Assembly (NCBI GenBank): GCA_037576215.1
Contig: JBANDB010000019.1
Span: 627,501 to 691,500 of the forward strand
DNA from: Armillaria gallica
Taxonomy: Eukaryota; Basidiomycota; Agaricomycetes; Agaricales; Physalacriaceae
Reading direction: 5' to 3'
DNA: 64,000 nt
In this document: in pieces, positions 11,658 to 22,139 of the stretch
How positions within the stretch are numbered: position 1 is the first letter of the stretch
Layout: the number at the start of each line of letters is the position of its first letter
Translations under genes and position numbers: made by a program
The notes under the pieces: model-generated
What the model was told of the DNA's origin: nothing
Databases searched by the model: none
The model's input: the letters and a program-made list of their open reading frames with translations, nothing else

Positions 11658-12632
11658 ATGGAAGACGACGCTCGTATTATAGCCATCACACTAGGAATAC
11701 CCAGCGCTACCTTCGTCTCCCTTGCCCTCATTCTTGCAGTCAGGTTCCGCCACAGAACAAGGCAGCTACAGCTACAACAACAAGAAGAGGCCCATTGCAC
11801 CACCCCCTCGGTCATTACAAATAATTCCAATGGCATCTCGCTCGAGCAGCAGCCACCCCGACTCTTCGCACCCATACCGCACCGACCGATCCCAATCCAC
11901 AACTTCCCTGGACAGCGAGTCAACGAGGAGGAGGTCAACATTTCTGAGTCGACTTCTACCGCGATCCCGGAGGGAGGCTCTGTTACCCCTCCCAGAAGGA
12001 GCCCGGCTGAGGTCGACATCACCTCTGAGCATCCCACTGCCTACTATGCCTCGCTTGTCCCTGGAACTCCCTCACCCAGCACGCACCCCCGAACCAACCG
12101 CGGAAGGAGATTCAACATGGGCCGCAACACTCGACCTGTCGCAACCACCAATACTCCAACACCCGCAGCCGGTGTCACTCCCAGCGAGTTCTGGGATAAT
12201 CTCGACATCCCCTACAGTGCCTACTTCCCCGCTCAGACCCTCGAGCAGGCATTCGAGCCTGTACAGGTCAGTGAACCCGTCGCTGGCCCCTCAAGCCTCC
12301 AGGTCCCAGAGCGCGCCCCTAGACCCCCGCGAAGGTCTACAAACCGTCCCCCTCGAGCAAGTCATTGGGAGCATCTCACCCAGCGACTCCGATGGGAACA
12401 GCAGCCTGAAATCCGCGAGGAGCTGAGCGAGATCTCCATCCGCATCCAGCCATCCTGCCCCCCTACTTCCTTCCCCGACACGACGCTCCGATCCATTGAG
12501 AGCATCGACCGAATTGCTGCCAGATATACGATCGACGATCGAGGGGAAACGATCGAACTCGAGGGCTCCGAGCAGGAGCAGTTCAATGGAATCTCAGGGC
12601 CATCCCCCGAGCCCCATTCATTCTCCGAGTAG
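11658..12632 (+). CDS. extra ORF upstream of gag with an N-terminal hydrophobic segment
   Basis: 324 codons, ATG at 11658, TAG at 12630, frame 0, no internal stops. Residues about 7-30 (IIAITLGIPSATFVSLALIL and following) form a plausible membrane helix followed by an Arg-rich stretch; the rest is Pro/Ser/Glu-rich and disordered-looking, with a better-ordered part around residues 175-275. It overlaps gag by 47 nt in another frame. Most Ty3/gypsy elements start with gag here, so this is an accessory ORF or the N-terminal part of a frameshifted Gag. Over 11722-12426 the gag frame is also open, so the region may be read twice. No family recognised. Confidence 0.55.
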   Translation: MEDDARIIAITLGIPSATFVSLALILAVRFRHRTRQLQLQQQEEAHCTTPSVITNNSNGISLEQQPPRLFAPIPHRPIPIHNFPGQRVNEEEVNISESTSTAIPEGGSVTPPRRSPAEVDITSEHPTAYYASLVPGTPSPSTHPRTNRGRRFNMGRNTRPVATTNTPTPAAGVTPSEFWDNLDIPYSAYFPAQTLEQAFEPVQVSEPVAGPSSLQVPERAPRPPRRSTNRPPRASHWEHLTQRLRWEQQPEIREELSEISIRIQPSCPPTSFPDTTLRSIESIDRIAARYTIDDRGETIELEGSEQEQFNGISGPSPEPHSFSE

Positions 12633-14127
12633 ACCCCTGAGCCGCCGATCTGGGGCGGCAACGCCAGTTCGGATGACGCTAGCTGACGCCATCCACTTTT
12701 ACGACGAAACAGACAATGACCCCACAGTCCCTACTCCTGCTATATTAAGGCGAGCAACATTCATAGACATTTACAATTATTTCGCCTATGAGTTACCATT
12801 TTCCTTGGCTTGGGGAGGAACCCAAGCCAGGAACGATTATTTTATGAAGAAAAACAGAGGTCTCCCAGCAGATGATATTCTACAGTATGAAGCGGAGCGG
12901 AACGCTCGCTTCCTGTGGAACAGCATACACCCGGATGACGTATTCGAGGAATTCCCTCCTTACGAAGAAGCCACTCCAGAAATCGAGGTCCAGGAACCCT
13001 TACCAGATGAGCCCCCCGTAGCACCTCCCCGAGTCACTAATACGTTTTCCTACGCCACCAGACAGGCAGCACCAGGAACGTACCGACCCAGGTACCTACC
13101 TTTTGCCGGTGGTGGTCACGGAGCCGGCGGAGGCGGTGGAGGAGGCGGGCAACCAGCACAGCCACCTCCCGCCCCCACAGTACAAGTAATGCTACCACAC
13201 TTCCCCGCACCCCCAGCAATGCCAGATCCGCCCATACCTTGGGAACTACAAGCTGGAGCGATAGCCCCCTACGACGACTTCAAACCCAAAATCTTGAAAG
13301 AGGTCAACGATTTCACAGGGGACTCCGACGACATCGCTCGCTTCTTCCTAAAGTGCGAGCTGCATTTCGACGTCTTTAACCGACACTTCCGCCAACACCC
13401 ACATAAAGTCGTCTTCTGCGTCTCTCAACTCACAGGAGACACTGAAAGGTGGTGGCAGCTGTGTGCCAAAATCATAGGAAAGACACCCAACGGTGAACAG
13501 CAGTATCCAACCTATGACGAGTTCCAGTCGGAGCTTAACAAAAGGTTCTGGAAGGATGCTGACTCACAGATCAAGTATGCGCAGTGGGAAAAGCTGAAGC
13601 AGTCAGAACACAAGGACGGCGACAAGTTCTTTCAACTCTTTGAAGAACTGGCCTACCACGCTGGGGTACGCAATAACGACCAGGTAATGCTCCACCAGAT
13701 CAAAAAGGCCGCCTGCCAGTCGAGTAAAAACACCATATACTCGTCAGATGGGGATGTACCAGTCGACTACCCAGCATGGAAGGCTTGCCTCCTCCGAATC
13801 GATCTCAACTGGCGCCTCAAACAGGCAGAAGGAACGACAGGGCCACCAGCCCAACCACAGAAGATGACCGTGCCTGTACAGGGCGGTCAGACTAGAGCCC
13901 CTGTGCCGACAACAAGTATGGCGACAGGGACAACATATGGAGGACGCGGACAGCCGATGAACATCAACACATTTGTATGCTTTGGATGTGGCAAGAAAGG
14001 CCACATCAGACGCAACTGTCCTACCGCGTCCAAAACCCGAGCAGAGTCTTTGCGACACGCAAATACCTACTGGGACCTACGAGAAAACCTCTCAACGATT
14101 GAGGAGGTAAAAGAGAGCGCCGTCTAG
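12586..14127 (+). CDS. Gag (capsid/nucleocapsid) of the gypsy element
   Basis: Frame 1, first ATG at 12586, TAG at 14125; the frame is open further upstream to a TGA at 12424. Order of parts: Ser/Pro/Arg-rich N-terminus, Gly-rich spacer (about 13110-13150), a retrotransposon Gag domain (about 13270-13830, with WWQLCAKI and FQLFEELAYHAG), and a CCHC zinc knuckle CFGCGKKGHIRRNC at 13978-14019 that binds RNA. It forms the virus-like particle and packages element RNA. Intact, with no premature stops. Pol begins in a different frame (-1) overlapping the last 25 nt. The exact start is uncertain because of the overlapping upstream ORF. Confidence 0.85.
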   Translation: MESQGHPPSPIHSPSRPLSRRSGAATPVRMTLADAIHFYDETDNDPTVPTPAILRRATFIDIYNYFAYELPFSLAWGGTQARNDYFMKKNRGLPADDILQYEAERNARFLWNSIHPDDVFEEFPPYEEATPEIEVQEPLPDEPPVAPPRVTNTFSYATRQAAPGTYRPRYLPFAGGGHGAGGGGGGGGQPAQPPPAPTVQVMLPHFPAPPAMPDPPIPWELQAGAIAPYDDFKPKILKEVNDFTGDSDDIARFFLKCELHFDVFNRHFRQHPHKVVFCVSQLTGDTERWWQLCAKIIGKTPNGEQQYPTYDEFQSELNKRFWKDADSQIKYAQWEKLKQSEHKDGDKFFQLFEELAYHAGVRNNDQVMLHQIKKAACQSSKNTIYSSDGDVPVDYPAWKACLLRIDLNWRLKQAEGTTGPPAQPQKMTVPVQGGQTRAPVPTTSMATGTTYGGRGQPMNINTFVCFGCGKKGHIRRNCPTASKTRAESLRHANTYWDLRENLSTIEEVKESAV

Positions 14128-17100
14128 ATGATGATTCAGTCTATTCGGCGACTCAGGGTTTAGTTTCGGCTGGTACGCCTATCGCATCTCATGATTGTAC
14201 TTATATATCGCCTGTAGTATCAAACGCGCATTCGAATATACCTGCGACTTTGCAATCAGACCAGAAAGTAAACCAGAATCCTATGCCTAACGAAGCGACC
14301 AACATTCCGCCTAATGAAGCAGTCTTATCTACGCCTAACGAAGTGACAATCCTAGGAACGGGCGCGGTAGTCACAGAGCTATCAGCTCAGCGTTTGGCAA
14401 GTAACCTATTACAGGCGAAAGCGGATGGCAAGGCTACCACCAGATCACCACCCATCATAACGGCGAAGCACCAGTTGAGGCCTTCCCTTGGGGAGTTTCA
14501 AGCTGCAGTGACGAATGTTCGACCGGATGGGGCAGGAGGGCAGACAGCTATGCTCCTGTGTAAACGTCCCCTCACTGAAATCGCAGCTCTACGGAGTCCC
14601 TGCCGCGCAGGGAGTTTCGAGGGAATAGCTTCGGCGAAACCTCCTCTGGTAAAAGAGGCTTGCTCACAGGCTGCAGAGTGTAAATCCCACGATGGGGCTC
14701 TGAAGACAGCAACGGAGGCCAGCTCCTGCAACACTGGATTACAGGCCCTAACGAAGGCCACATTATGGATAACGAGGGACACGGGGAGGGACTATTTGCC
14801 CTCCGTCCTGAAGATGACGATTGAGGACAACCCGGAGTCAAGTAAGTGCCCCCGACCAGTTGCCAATGCCTGTCGAGACGCAGGGCGACTTGACGAAGGG
14901 GGAGCGCCGAATGTAACGAGGGACCTGGCCATGAACCCAGGCTCGAAGGTAACAGGTGAAGGTGACCGCCGCACTATGGGAAGAAGCGAAGGCACTCATC
15001 GTTCGACGGTGTCAGCCCAACCTACTGTCTCCCTTGGGGACAGTACCTTCGCAGAACGCACCTCCCGCTCCACGACCAACCAGAAAGCCGCAGGTTCGGA
15101 AGCTGCTAGCACCCAGGCAGTGCAAAGGGGGCATCAGGTAGCTACTTTGGAAGAAGTACCTGACCACGAGGACATTACCAGTTTCATGATGAACAAGAAC
15201 GCTAATTTAACCCCTTTAGACTTAGAAAATGCGGTGACCTCACCGACAGTAGTCGCGCCCGTATGGGGCGACGCGAAGGTTGAAGAGGTCCCGCAACTGT
15301 CCCGCACCTATACAAAGGGACAGACCTATAGAGAATGGCTCAAACCATTCGGAGCTGAGTGGACTCTACGTGGCATAGTACAAGTGTGAACGGAGTCGGA
15401 GGCGAAGGCAATCCTCAAAAACTGGATTCACAAGGCACACACGGAGGAGGTCATTGATTCAATGATCAAAGCAATGAGGGGGATGAAGCGAATTGATGCG
15501 CTCTGGTGGCTTCACGAGCTACAGGAACCGAAGCGACTTATCAGCATGCTGAGCAATAAAGGGAAAGACCTGGTGATCCCCGTCATGCTCGGGGCTCCAG
15601 GAACACATCCCAATATCACTACAACCGCATTGGTAGACAGCGGATGCACCAGCAGCGCCATCAATCAAAAATTCGTTAAACAACATAACATCCTGACTTG
15701 ACCAACAGCCGCTCCAATCCCGGTCTATAATGCCGACGGAACCAAGAACTCGGGAGGATCAATTACCGAATATGCCGAGATCGAACTCAAAATCGGAGAT
15801 CATTCTGAATGAATAGATCTAGCCATAACAGATCTTGGTGACAAAGAGATCTTCCTCGGTCACAATTGGTTAGCCCAGCATAATCCAATCATCAATTGGA
15901 AGACTGGAGGATTAACGTTTGCACGGTGCGAATGCCGTAAAAACCCATTCACATTACCTGATGCGGATCCTGACGACAAATGGGACGAAGAACTGGAAGA
16001 AGGGGACACCATCCTTGCAATAGATTTTATGCGGGCTATTCTCATACATGCGCATCACGCCAATGACTTAGCTGCCGCGGCCAATGCAGACAAAGAGACT
16101 AAGACGTTCGAAGAAATGGTCCCAGAATGGTGTCGGGATTTCAACGATCTGTTCGACAAAGACAGCTTTGATGAACTTCCTGACCCAAAGACGTGGGACC
16201 ACGCCATCGAGCTTACTCCAAATGCAAGCGCCAATCTAGATTGCAAGGTCTACCCTTTGAACCGGAACGAACAAGCGGAACTCAACAAGTTCTTAGACGA
16301 GAACCTCTCGAGTGGACGAATATGACCATCCAAGTCACCCATGGCTTCGCCATTCTTCTTCGTTAAAAAGAAGGACAGCAAGCTGCGACCAGTCCAGGAT
16401 TATAGGAAGCTCAACGAGATGACAATTAAAAACCGTTACCCTCTTCCCTTAATCTCAGAACTAATGGACAAGTTGCGGGGTGCCAAGTATTTTTCCAAGC
16501 TTGACGTTCGGTGGGGATACAACAATGTGCGCATCAAAAGCGGCGACAAGTGGAAGGCGGCATTCAGAACTAATCGCGGGTTGTTCGAACCCACGGTTAT
16601 GTTCTTCGGGCTCACCAATTCACCCGCCACCTTCCAATGGATGATGAATGACATTTTCAAGAACCTCATTGCATCAGGCGCCGTCACCGTTTACCTTGAC
16701 GACATCCTTATTATGTCCAAGACCAAGGAAGAGCATCGCCGCATCACGCGCGAAGTTCTAAGACTCCTCTGGAAGAACAAGCTATTCCTTAAAGCGGAGA
16801 AATGCGAGTTCGAAACCTTGGAAACGGAGTACCTTGGAGTCATCATCAGTGAAGGAAGCATCCGCATGGACCCAGTCAAAATCGCAGGAATCGCAGAGTG
16901 GCCTGTACCAACCAAGAAAGTACAGCTCCAGTCGTTCTTAGGCTTTACCAACTTCTACAGACGTTTCATCAAAGGATACAGCAAGGTCATCAAACCGATG
17001 ACCCAGCTGACAGGAAACGATCTATGGAAATGGGGAAAAGCGCAACAGGACGCGTTCGAAGAATTGAAACGCCTATTAGCCGAAGAGGTGGTACTGGCAA

Positions 17101-19193
17101 TACCCACCGAGGAAGGAAAGTTCCGCGTAGAGGTGGATGCAAGTGAGGGAGCGATAGGTGCGGTATTGACGCAGGAGCAGGATGGGAAATGGCGCCCGGT
17201 TGCATTTCTATCCAAATCCCTCACCACGACAGAACGAAATTACGAAATTTACGACAAAGAACTGCTCGCGATAATGATCGCGCTTGACGAGTGGAGGCAC
17301 TATCTAATGGGCGCAGCTCAGGACTTCGAAATATGGACGGATCACCAGAATCTCCAGTATTTCTGAAAACCCCAGAAACTCAATCAGCAACAAGCGCGAT
17401 GGGTTACTGAGCTGGCCGAATACCACTTCACGCTACACCACAAATCAGGAACCGCAAACAAGAAAGCCGACTTACTTAGTCGCAGAGCAGATCACGAGCA
17501 AGGAAAGGAGGACAACGACGAGGTTATCGTCCTCAAACCCGAGCACTTCTGGGCACTAGTCATGCCCACTATCGAGGAAACCCATTCCGAAATAAAGCAA
17601 GCCACGCTCGACCACCACCGATGGGACAAGAACATTGCGACTTCCCTTAACCACGACCGAGGACTGAAAATGGATAACGGGTTAATCTACTACGATTCCC
17701 ACATCTACGTTCCTTCCCACCACACGTTACAAGGCCGAATAATCGCACAAGTTCACGACCACATCACGGCGGGACACCCCGGCATTGAAAAGACTAAAGA
17801 ACTTGTCTTACGAGAATATTGGTGGCCTAAGATGAAAAAAGACATAGAAGATTATGTCCGCGGCTGCGAAACGTGCCAACAAACCAAGTCGAGCACTCAA
17901 GCAAAAGCAGCACCGCTTCATCCAAACGCCATTCCATCCCGACCCTGGACACACATCTCCGTCGACATGGTGACTGGTTTACCCAAGAGTAACGGTTTTG
18001 ACGCAATCCTAATGATCATCGACCGTTTCTCCAAGGAAATCATACCTGTCGCATGTACCACAGAGATGTCATCGGAAGGGTGGGCCAAGATCCTACAAGA
18101 CGAAGTCTACGCCAAGCATGGAATGCCACAGGTCGTTATCAGCGACCGAGGCTCTGTGTTTGTATCCAAGTTCATGAAAGACCTTTATGACTTACTTCAG
18201 ATCAAGGCAAACGTATCCACCGCCTACCACCCACAAACTGACGGACAGACTGAGCGAGTGAATCAGGAGGTTGAAAAATACCTCCGGATCTTCGTCAATC
18301 ACCGTCAGAATGACTGGGCGGAATGGCTCTCCCTTGTGGCCTTCTCTCACAATAACCGCGCCCACTCCGCAACAGGTAAAAGTCCCTTTGAGGTTACCCA
18401 TGGCTATATCGTCGAGGTCCTCCCTGGTGCCGTATGACCCCAAGCACCCTTCAGAACACCGGCCTCAAACACCTTCATTTCAAATATACAGAAAATCCAT
18501 GCCGAGGCCAAGCAAGCACTCGAAAAAGCCACCGATCAGATGAAAGCCCAATACGACAAAAAGAAAAAACCTGCAGTTGATTACTCGGTGGGAGACAAAG
18601 TTTGGCTTGATACAAGCAATCTGGCACTCCCACGTCCGAAGAAAAAACTCGCAGACAAAAAAACGGGCCCCTTCCCTATCATCGCCAAGATCGGAGCTTC
18701 AGCATATAAATTAAAACTCCCTCCAGGCTGGCGCATACATCCAGTATTCAACGAATCACTCCTGACCCCATACACGCCACCCGCATTCCCTAACCAGGAA
18801 CAGCCACCTCCGCCACCACCCGATCTTATTGACGGGGAGGAGCACTATGAAATCGAGCAAGTACTTGACCATAGAGACCGAAGGGTCCGAGGAAAGGCTG
18901 GCGAGCCGTCACACTGGGTTACTGATTACTTCGTCAAATGGAAAGGATATGGACCAGAATCCAACAGCTGGGTGAAGGAAAACGACATGGACGCCGATGA
19001 ACTAGTCGACAAATACCTCGCAGAAAAAGTGAATCACACCAAACAAGAGACAGGAGATTGGCAGTCCTATACGGATCCATTCACTGGTCGAAAAGTTTGG
19101 TACGACCAAGAACTCGACTGGGATTGGTTTGGTGGCAATGACGACCCCTCGACAAGCTCGAAATCGCCGTACGAAGCAACAGAAATCCCATAA
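14103..19193 (+). pseudogene. Pol polyprotein, broken by six TGA codons
   Basis: Frame 0 is open from just after a TGA at 14100 to a TAA at 19191, about 1,697 codons, apart from TGA at 15387, 15699, 15810, 16323, 17364 and 18435. Order: a long unassigned linker (14250-15389), protease (LVDSGCTSSA near 15630, later FLGHNW), reverse transcriptase with YLDD near 16693, RNase H (about 17120-17480), integrase with His/Cys zinc site (HITAGH...CETCQQ, 17760-17885) and D,D,E residues (VDM, SDRG, QEVEKY), a GPF module near 18664, and a chromodomain (about 18840-19020) that would target insertion to marked histones. No TAA or TAG interrupts it. All catalytic residues I can see are intact. Expression would need -1 frameshifting after gag. 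Confidence 0.93.
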
Positions 19194-19550
19194 ACAAACA
19201 CAGTCGAGCCCTACAATGGGGGATAGCCAATGGGCCCTCATTCACGACTTCTAATGACAATATGCCTCATGCCCTCCTTCATGCTTCCTTTTGCTCACGA
19301 CTTCCAAGATGACCAATATTCCACTAAAATGCGCTCAATAATCAGATGGAGTCCAACCGGCATTCAAAGTCTAGTTTGCCACTCGTGTCACCACCATACA
19401 AAAAGTCCCCTCTCCCTCTGGGCGAACAAGGCCTTTGGGACAAGCTGCAGCGCGTATGGCATTTCTCCGAAACACTAGATGTCTCTGGGGACGGCATGAC
19501 GATGAAGCAGACGGAACTCGGATTTACTAGCAGTTGGGACACCTGCCTTA

Positions 19551-19562
19551 GGGGGGGGGTAA
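19551..19562 (+). other. polypurine tract
   Basis: Nine G's followed by TAA directly abut the 3' LTR start at 19563, the expected place for plus-strand DNA priming. The third gypsy copy has the inverted equivalent at 62082-62091. Confidence 0.65.
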
Positions 19563-20063
19563 TGTTACGATTTATTCGTTTTCAGGCATCTTATCTAATC
19601 TTTGAAAGATAAGATAAGATGCTTACTCACCCACGATCTTTAGACCCGCAACTCTCGGAGAGTCTTCATAAATCTTCACATCGCTATCACGTCACAACTC
19701 GGTTGACATGTACTCGACAAAGGGGTACTCTCGTCCCGTGTGCCCGACACGTAGCGATGTGTGCTAAACACGTACTGGATACGTGTTATTCTCAGCTACC
19801 GTGTATTTGGCTTATTCACTTTCTAACATGGTAGTCACTTCTTAGTACCATTTACAGACCCTCACTTTAGTATATAAGTAGCTTACTCAAAGCCTGTATT
19901 TCCCTAGCTTTGAGCTAAAGTTTATTCATACCAAACACACTCCTTTCTGCTAAGAGCTCCTAAAGTGAGTCTTGGGCGTCAATCATCACAAGGGCTAGAC
20001 GGTGACTGTACGAACGCGATACAGCCGATCTATATCACCTTTGATTGAAGTTCGGGTCTTACA
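19563..20063 (+). repeat. 3' LTR
   Basis: 501 bp, identical to the 5' LTR except two CpG transitions and a 21-bp insertion at about 19743-19763 that repeats the flanking GTGTGC. This young duplication sits between the GATA-like cluster and the TATA box. Confidence 0.95.
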
Positions 20064-20068
20064 ATTTC

Positions 20069-21188
20069 CAAGGCTAGCGACTAGTAGGCTCACTATGCAA
20101 GGCAGGAGACCCACAGATTCTGAGCTAAACCTTTTCAATGCAACTCAAGCTGTTCACACTGTGCCTTAGCAGAGAAGAGGGCAAATAGTAACTTGAATTG
20201 TACACTGGCTAGCTGAACTACTTATATACTATGAGTGAAAGGTGATTACAAACAGTCTGTGAGTAAGGTAAATATTCTAGATGTTTTGATGCATTTCTAC
20301 ATTTTTCGATGTCAGTCCTCCGCAGCTGCAGTATTCCTTGGCAGATGAGTCAGACTGTCTCTGATTGGTCTCTTCAAGGTGTACTCTATGCCCTGCAATG
20401 ACAGTGCATGTCAAAAGTCACCTCCGCAGGCCCAGGACCTTGGCAACTGATGATTAAGCCCACAGCATCTCTCTTCTGGAGCTCCTTTCTGGTGGACAGC
20501 TCCTTTCTTAGGTATATTAGCTCTCAGGCCATTCAGATTCCTAGCAATCTTGCTAATCTCTTGGCTGAAACCCATGTACTAGGCCTGCCTCATGATATCT
20601 CTCCATTTCCATCTTCACATGAGGTTATCTCCAGATTTTCAGGCACCATGCTTCTTTCCTTAAGCAAGCACATGGCTATCATCATCATTATGTCACAATC
20701 CAATTCTAAGTTCATCCTACTTATGCGAGCGCAGGTCAAGGTTATTGGAAGGAGTGAGCTCACTCATTGGCCTTTCTGTCAAGCCTGCCCTTCAGATATG
20801 GTGCTATGACCAAGTCCTTGGTTAACTCTGTTGTTTTCATTGACATACTGTGACATCACTTCAGTAACCTCACTTAGAATAGATCTCTACATGTCTCTTT
20901 AGCAAGCTCACTAAGTGTAGCCTATAAGCTAATGCTTAAACATGCTGAATCACAAATTTACATGGGTAGCCACACCATGGGCATGACAACATTATGGCCT
21001 GCTCCAGTCATTGTTGAAGTCCAGCTGATACATTCCTCTGGCCTCTCCCCCATATCTGTTGTCAAAAGGATTTTCATGGTTGATTTAAAAATCATTGATG
21101 AATAATTGGAGGTGCAATAATTCTTGTTCTCAGTACTATTTTGTTTGGGTGGATTTGGTTTTGATGAGATACTGCCATAGGAATTGGT
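20069..21188. other. old repeat flank, no gene
   Basis: 20216-20250 (CTACTTATATACTATGAGTG) resembles the inverted TATA region of the gypsy LTRs, pointing to a diverged LTR split by the young element. A 133-codon frame at 20408-20809 has no protein-like features and I leave it uncalled. Confidence 0.35.
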
Positions 21189-21196
21189 CAGTAGCT

Positions 21197-22096
21197 TAGG
21201 GCTGCATGCCATACCATATACGGTATACGGCCATAAAGTCATGGTCTCAGTTGGTTACAGAAACATCCGTATACTGTACCATCAACTGAGATCTCAAGCC
21301 TTGTCAGTGTCAGTATGGATACCTTACGGCCGTCGATGGCCGTTTACAAATGTACATGTAGGAATAAATATGTCAAAGTCAATTTGTATCACGGATCGTA
21401 AATGAAGGAAGAGAAAATGGATACCTTTTCATCTTTTACCTGCTGGATGATCAGCTATATCCCAGGAGGAGTTGGAACACTGAGAAAAGGTACAAGTGCA
21501 GTATAATTTCGATAATTTTAGTGGCTGTCCAAGTGTAATAAAATGGGTTGGAATATTTCATGCACCAGCAGATGGCTAGAGAAAGCAAGTGATACTGACT
21601 GGGCAGTTACAGAGATGGAACAGAATCAAGAAAAGGCATCTGTATGTATGGAATATTGACACAAAACTGTTTGGGACATATCAGAGATGCAGTCAAAGAG
21701 TATAGGCTCAAAAACACACCTTGATCTCCACTGTCAATACGACTCTCTCAACGACACTCTCAGCAACTCACAAGCCAAACCAGATCAGATAGGGTCTAAG
21801 AATGGAAAGCCGATAGGTCCTGGTGCTGTTGCGGCAGGGTGGGCACTCAAAAGCATGTACAGAAATGGAAGATGGACATGACAGATGACGCGGCCTGGCT
21901 GTTTGCATGCATAATGACAGATGTAACAGTAAGCCGTATTATGCCATTGGAAAGCCATATCTGAGGACCTGAGACGGTGATGGAATCGCCATATACCATT
22001 CTGTATGAAGAGCCATTTTGGTGCTCTCGGCTTCAGCCCGTATACTGTATCACAGTTACCGATAACCATACTATACAGCTATGGCACGCAGCCCTA
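21197..22096. mobile_element. non-autonomous hAT-like DNA transposon
   Basis: 900 bp with terminal inverted repeats: the left end is TAGGGCTGCATGCCATA and the right end, inverted, is TAGGGCTGCGTGCCATA. The flanking 8-mers are CAGTAGCT (21189-21196) and TGGTAGCT (22097-22104), which agree if the original was CGGTAGCT and each copy lost its CpG differently. TIR type and 8-bp duplication fit the hAT superfamily. Just inside the ends are further short palindromes around GTATAC. No transposase frame; the longest ORF is 64 codons. Confidence 0.7.
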
Positions 22097-22139
22097 TGGT
22101 AGCTTCTGTGTCTGGTCTAGGATCAATGATATGAGTGGG

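Larger units (their letters stand above)
11139..20063 (+). mobile_element. complete young Ty3/gypsy chromovirus retrotransposon
   Basis: An 8.9-kb element bounded by two direct LTRs beginning TGTTACG and ending TCTTACA. The 5-bp target duplication ATTTC is present at 11134-11138 and 20064-20068. Order on the plus strand: 5' LTR, self-priming site, an extra ORF, gag with CCHC zinc knuckle, pol (protease, RT, RNase H, integrase, chromodomain), polypurine tract, 3' LTR. The LTRs differ by only two substitutions, both CpG transitions, and one 21-bp insertion in the 3' copy, so insertion is recent. Pol is broken by six TGA codons. Two older relatives lie at 22140-22975 and 61645-64000. Confidence 0.95.

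Noticed and set aside
11722..12426. 234-codon frame-1 ORF upstream of gag called as a separate gene
   Set aside because: It has no ATG at its start, is Ser/Pro/Arg low-complexity, and overlaps a better ORF in frame 0. Kept only as a dual-frame observation.
20408..20809. 133-codon plus-strand ORF
   Set aside because: Hydrophobic chance composition, no domain, in CpG-poor repeat sequence.
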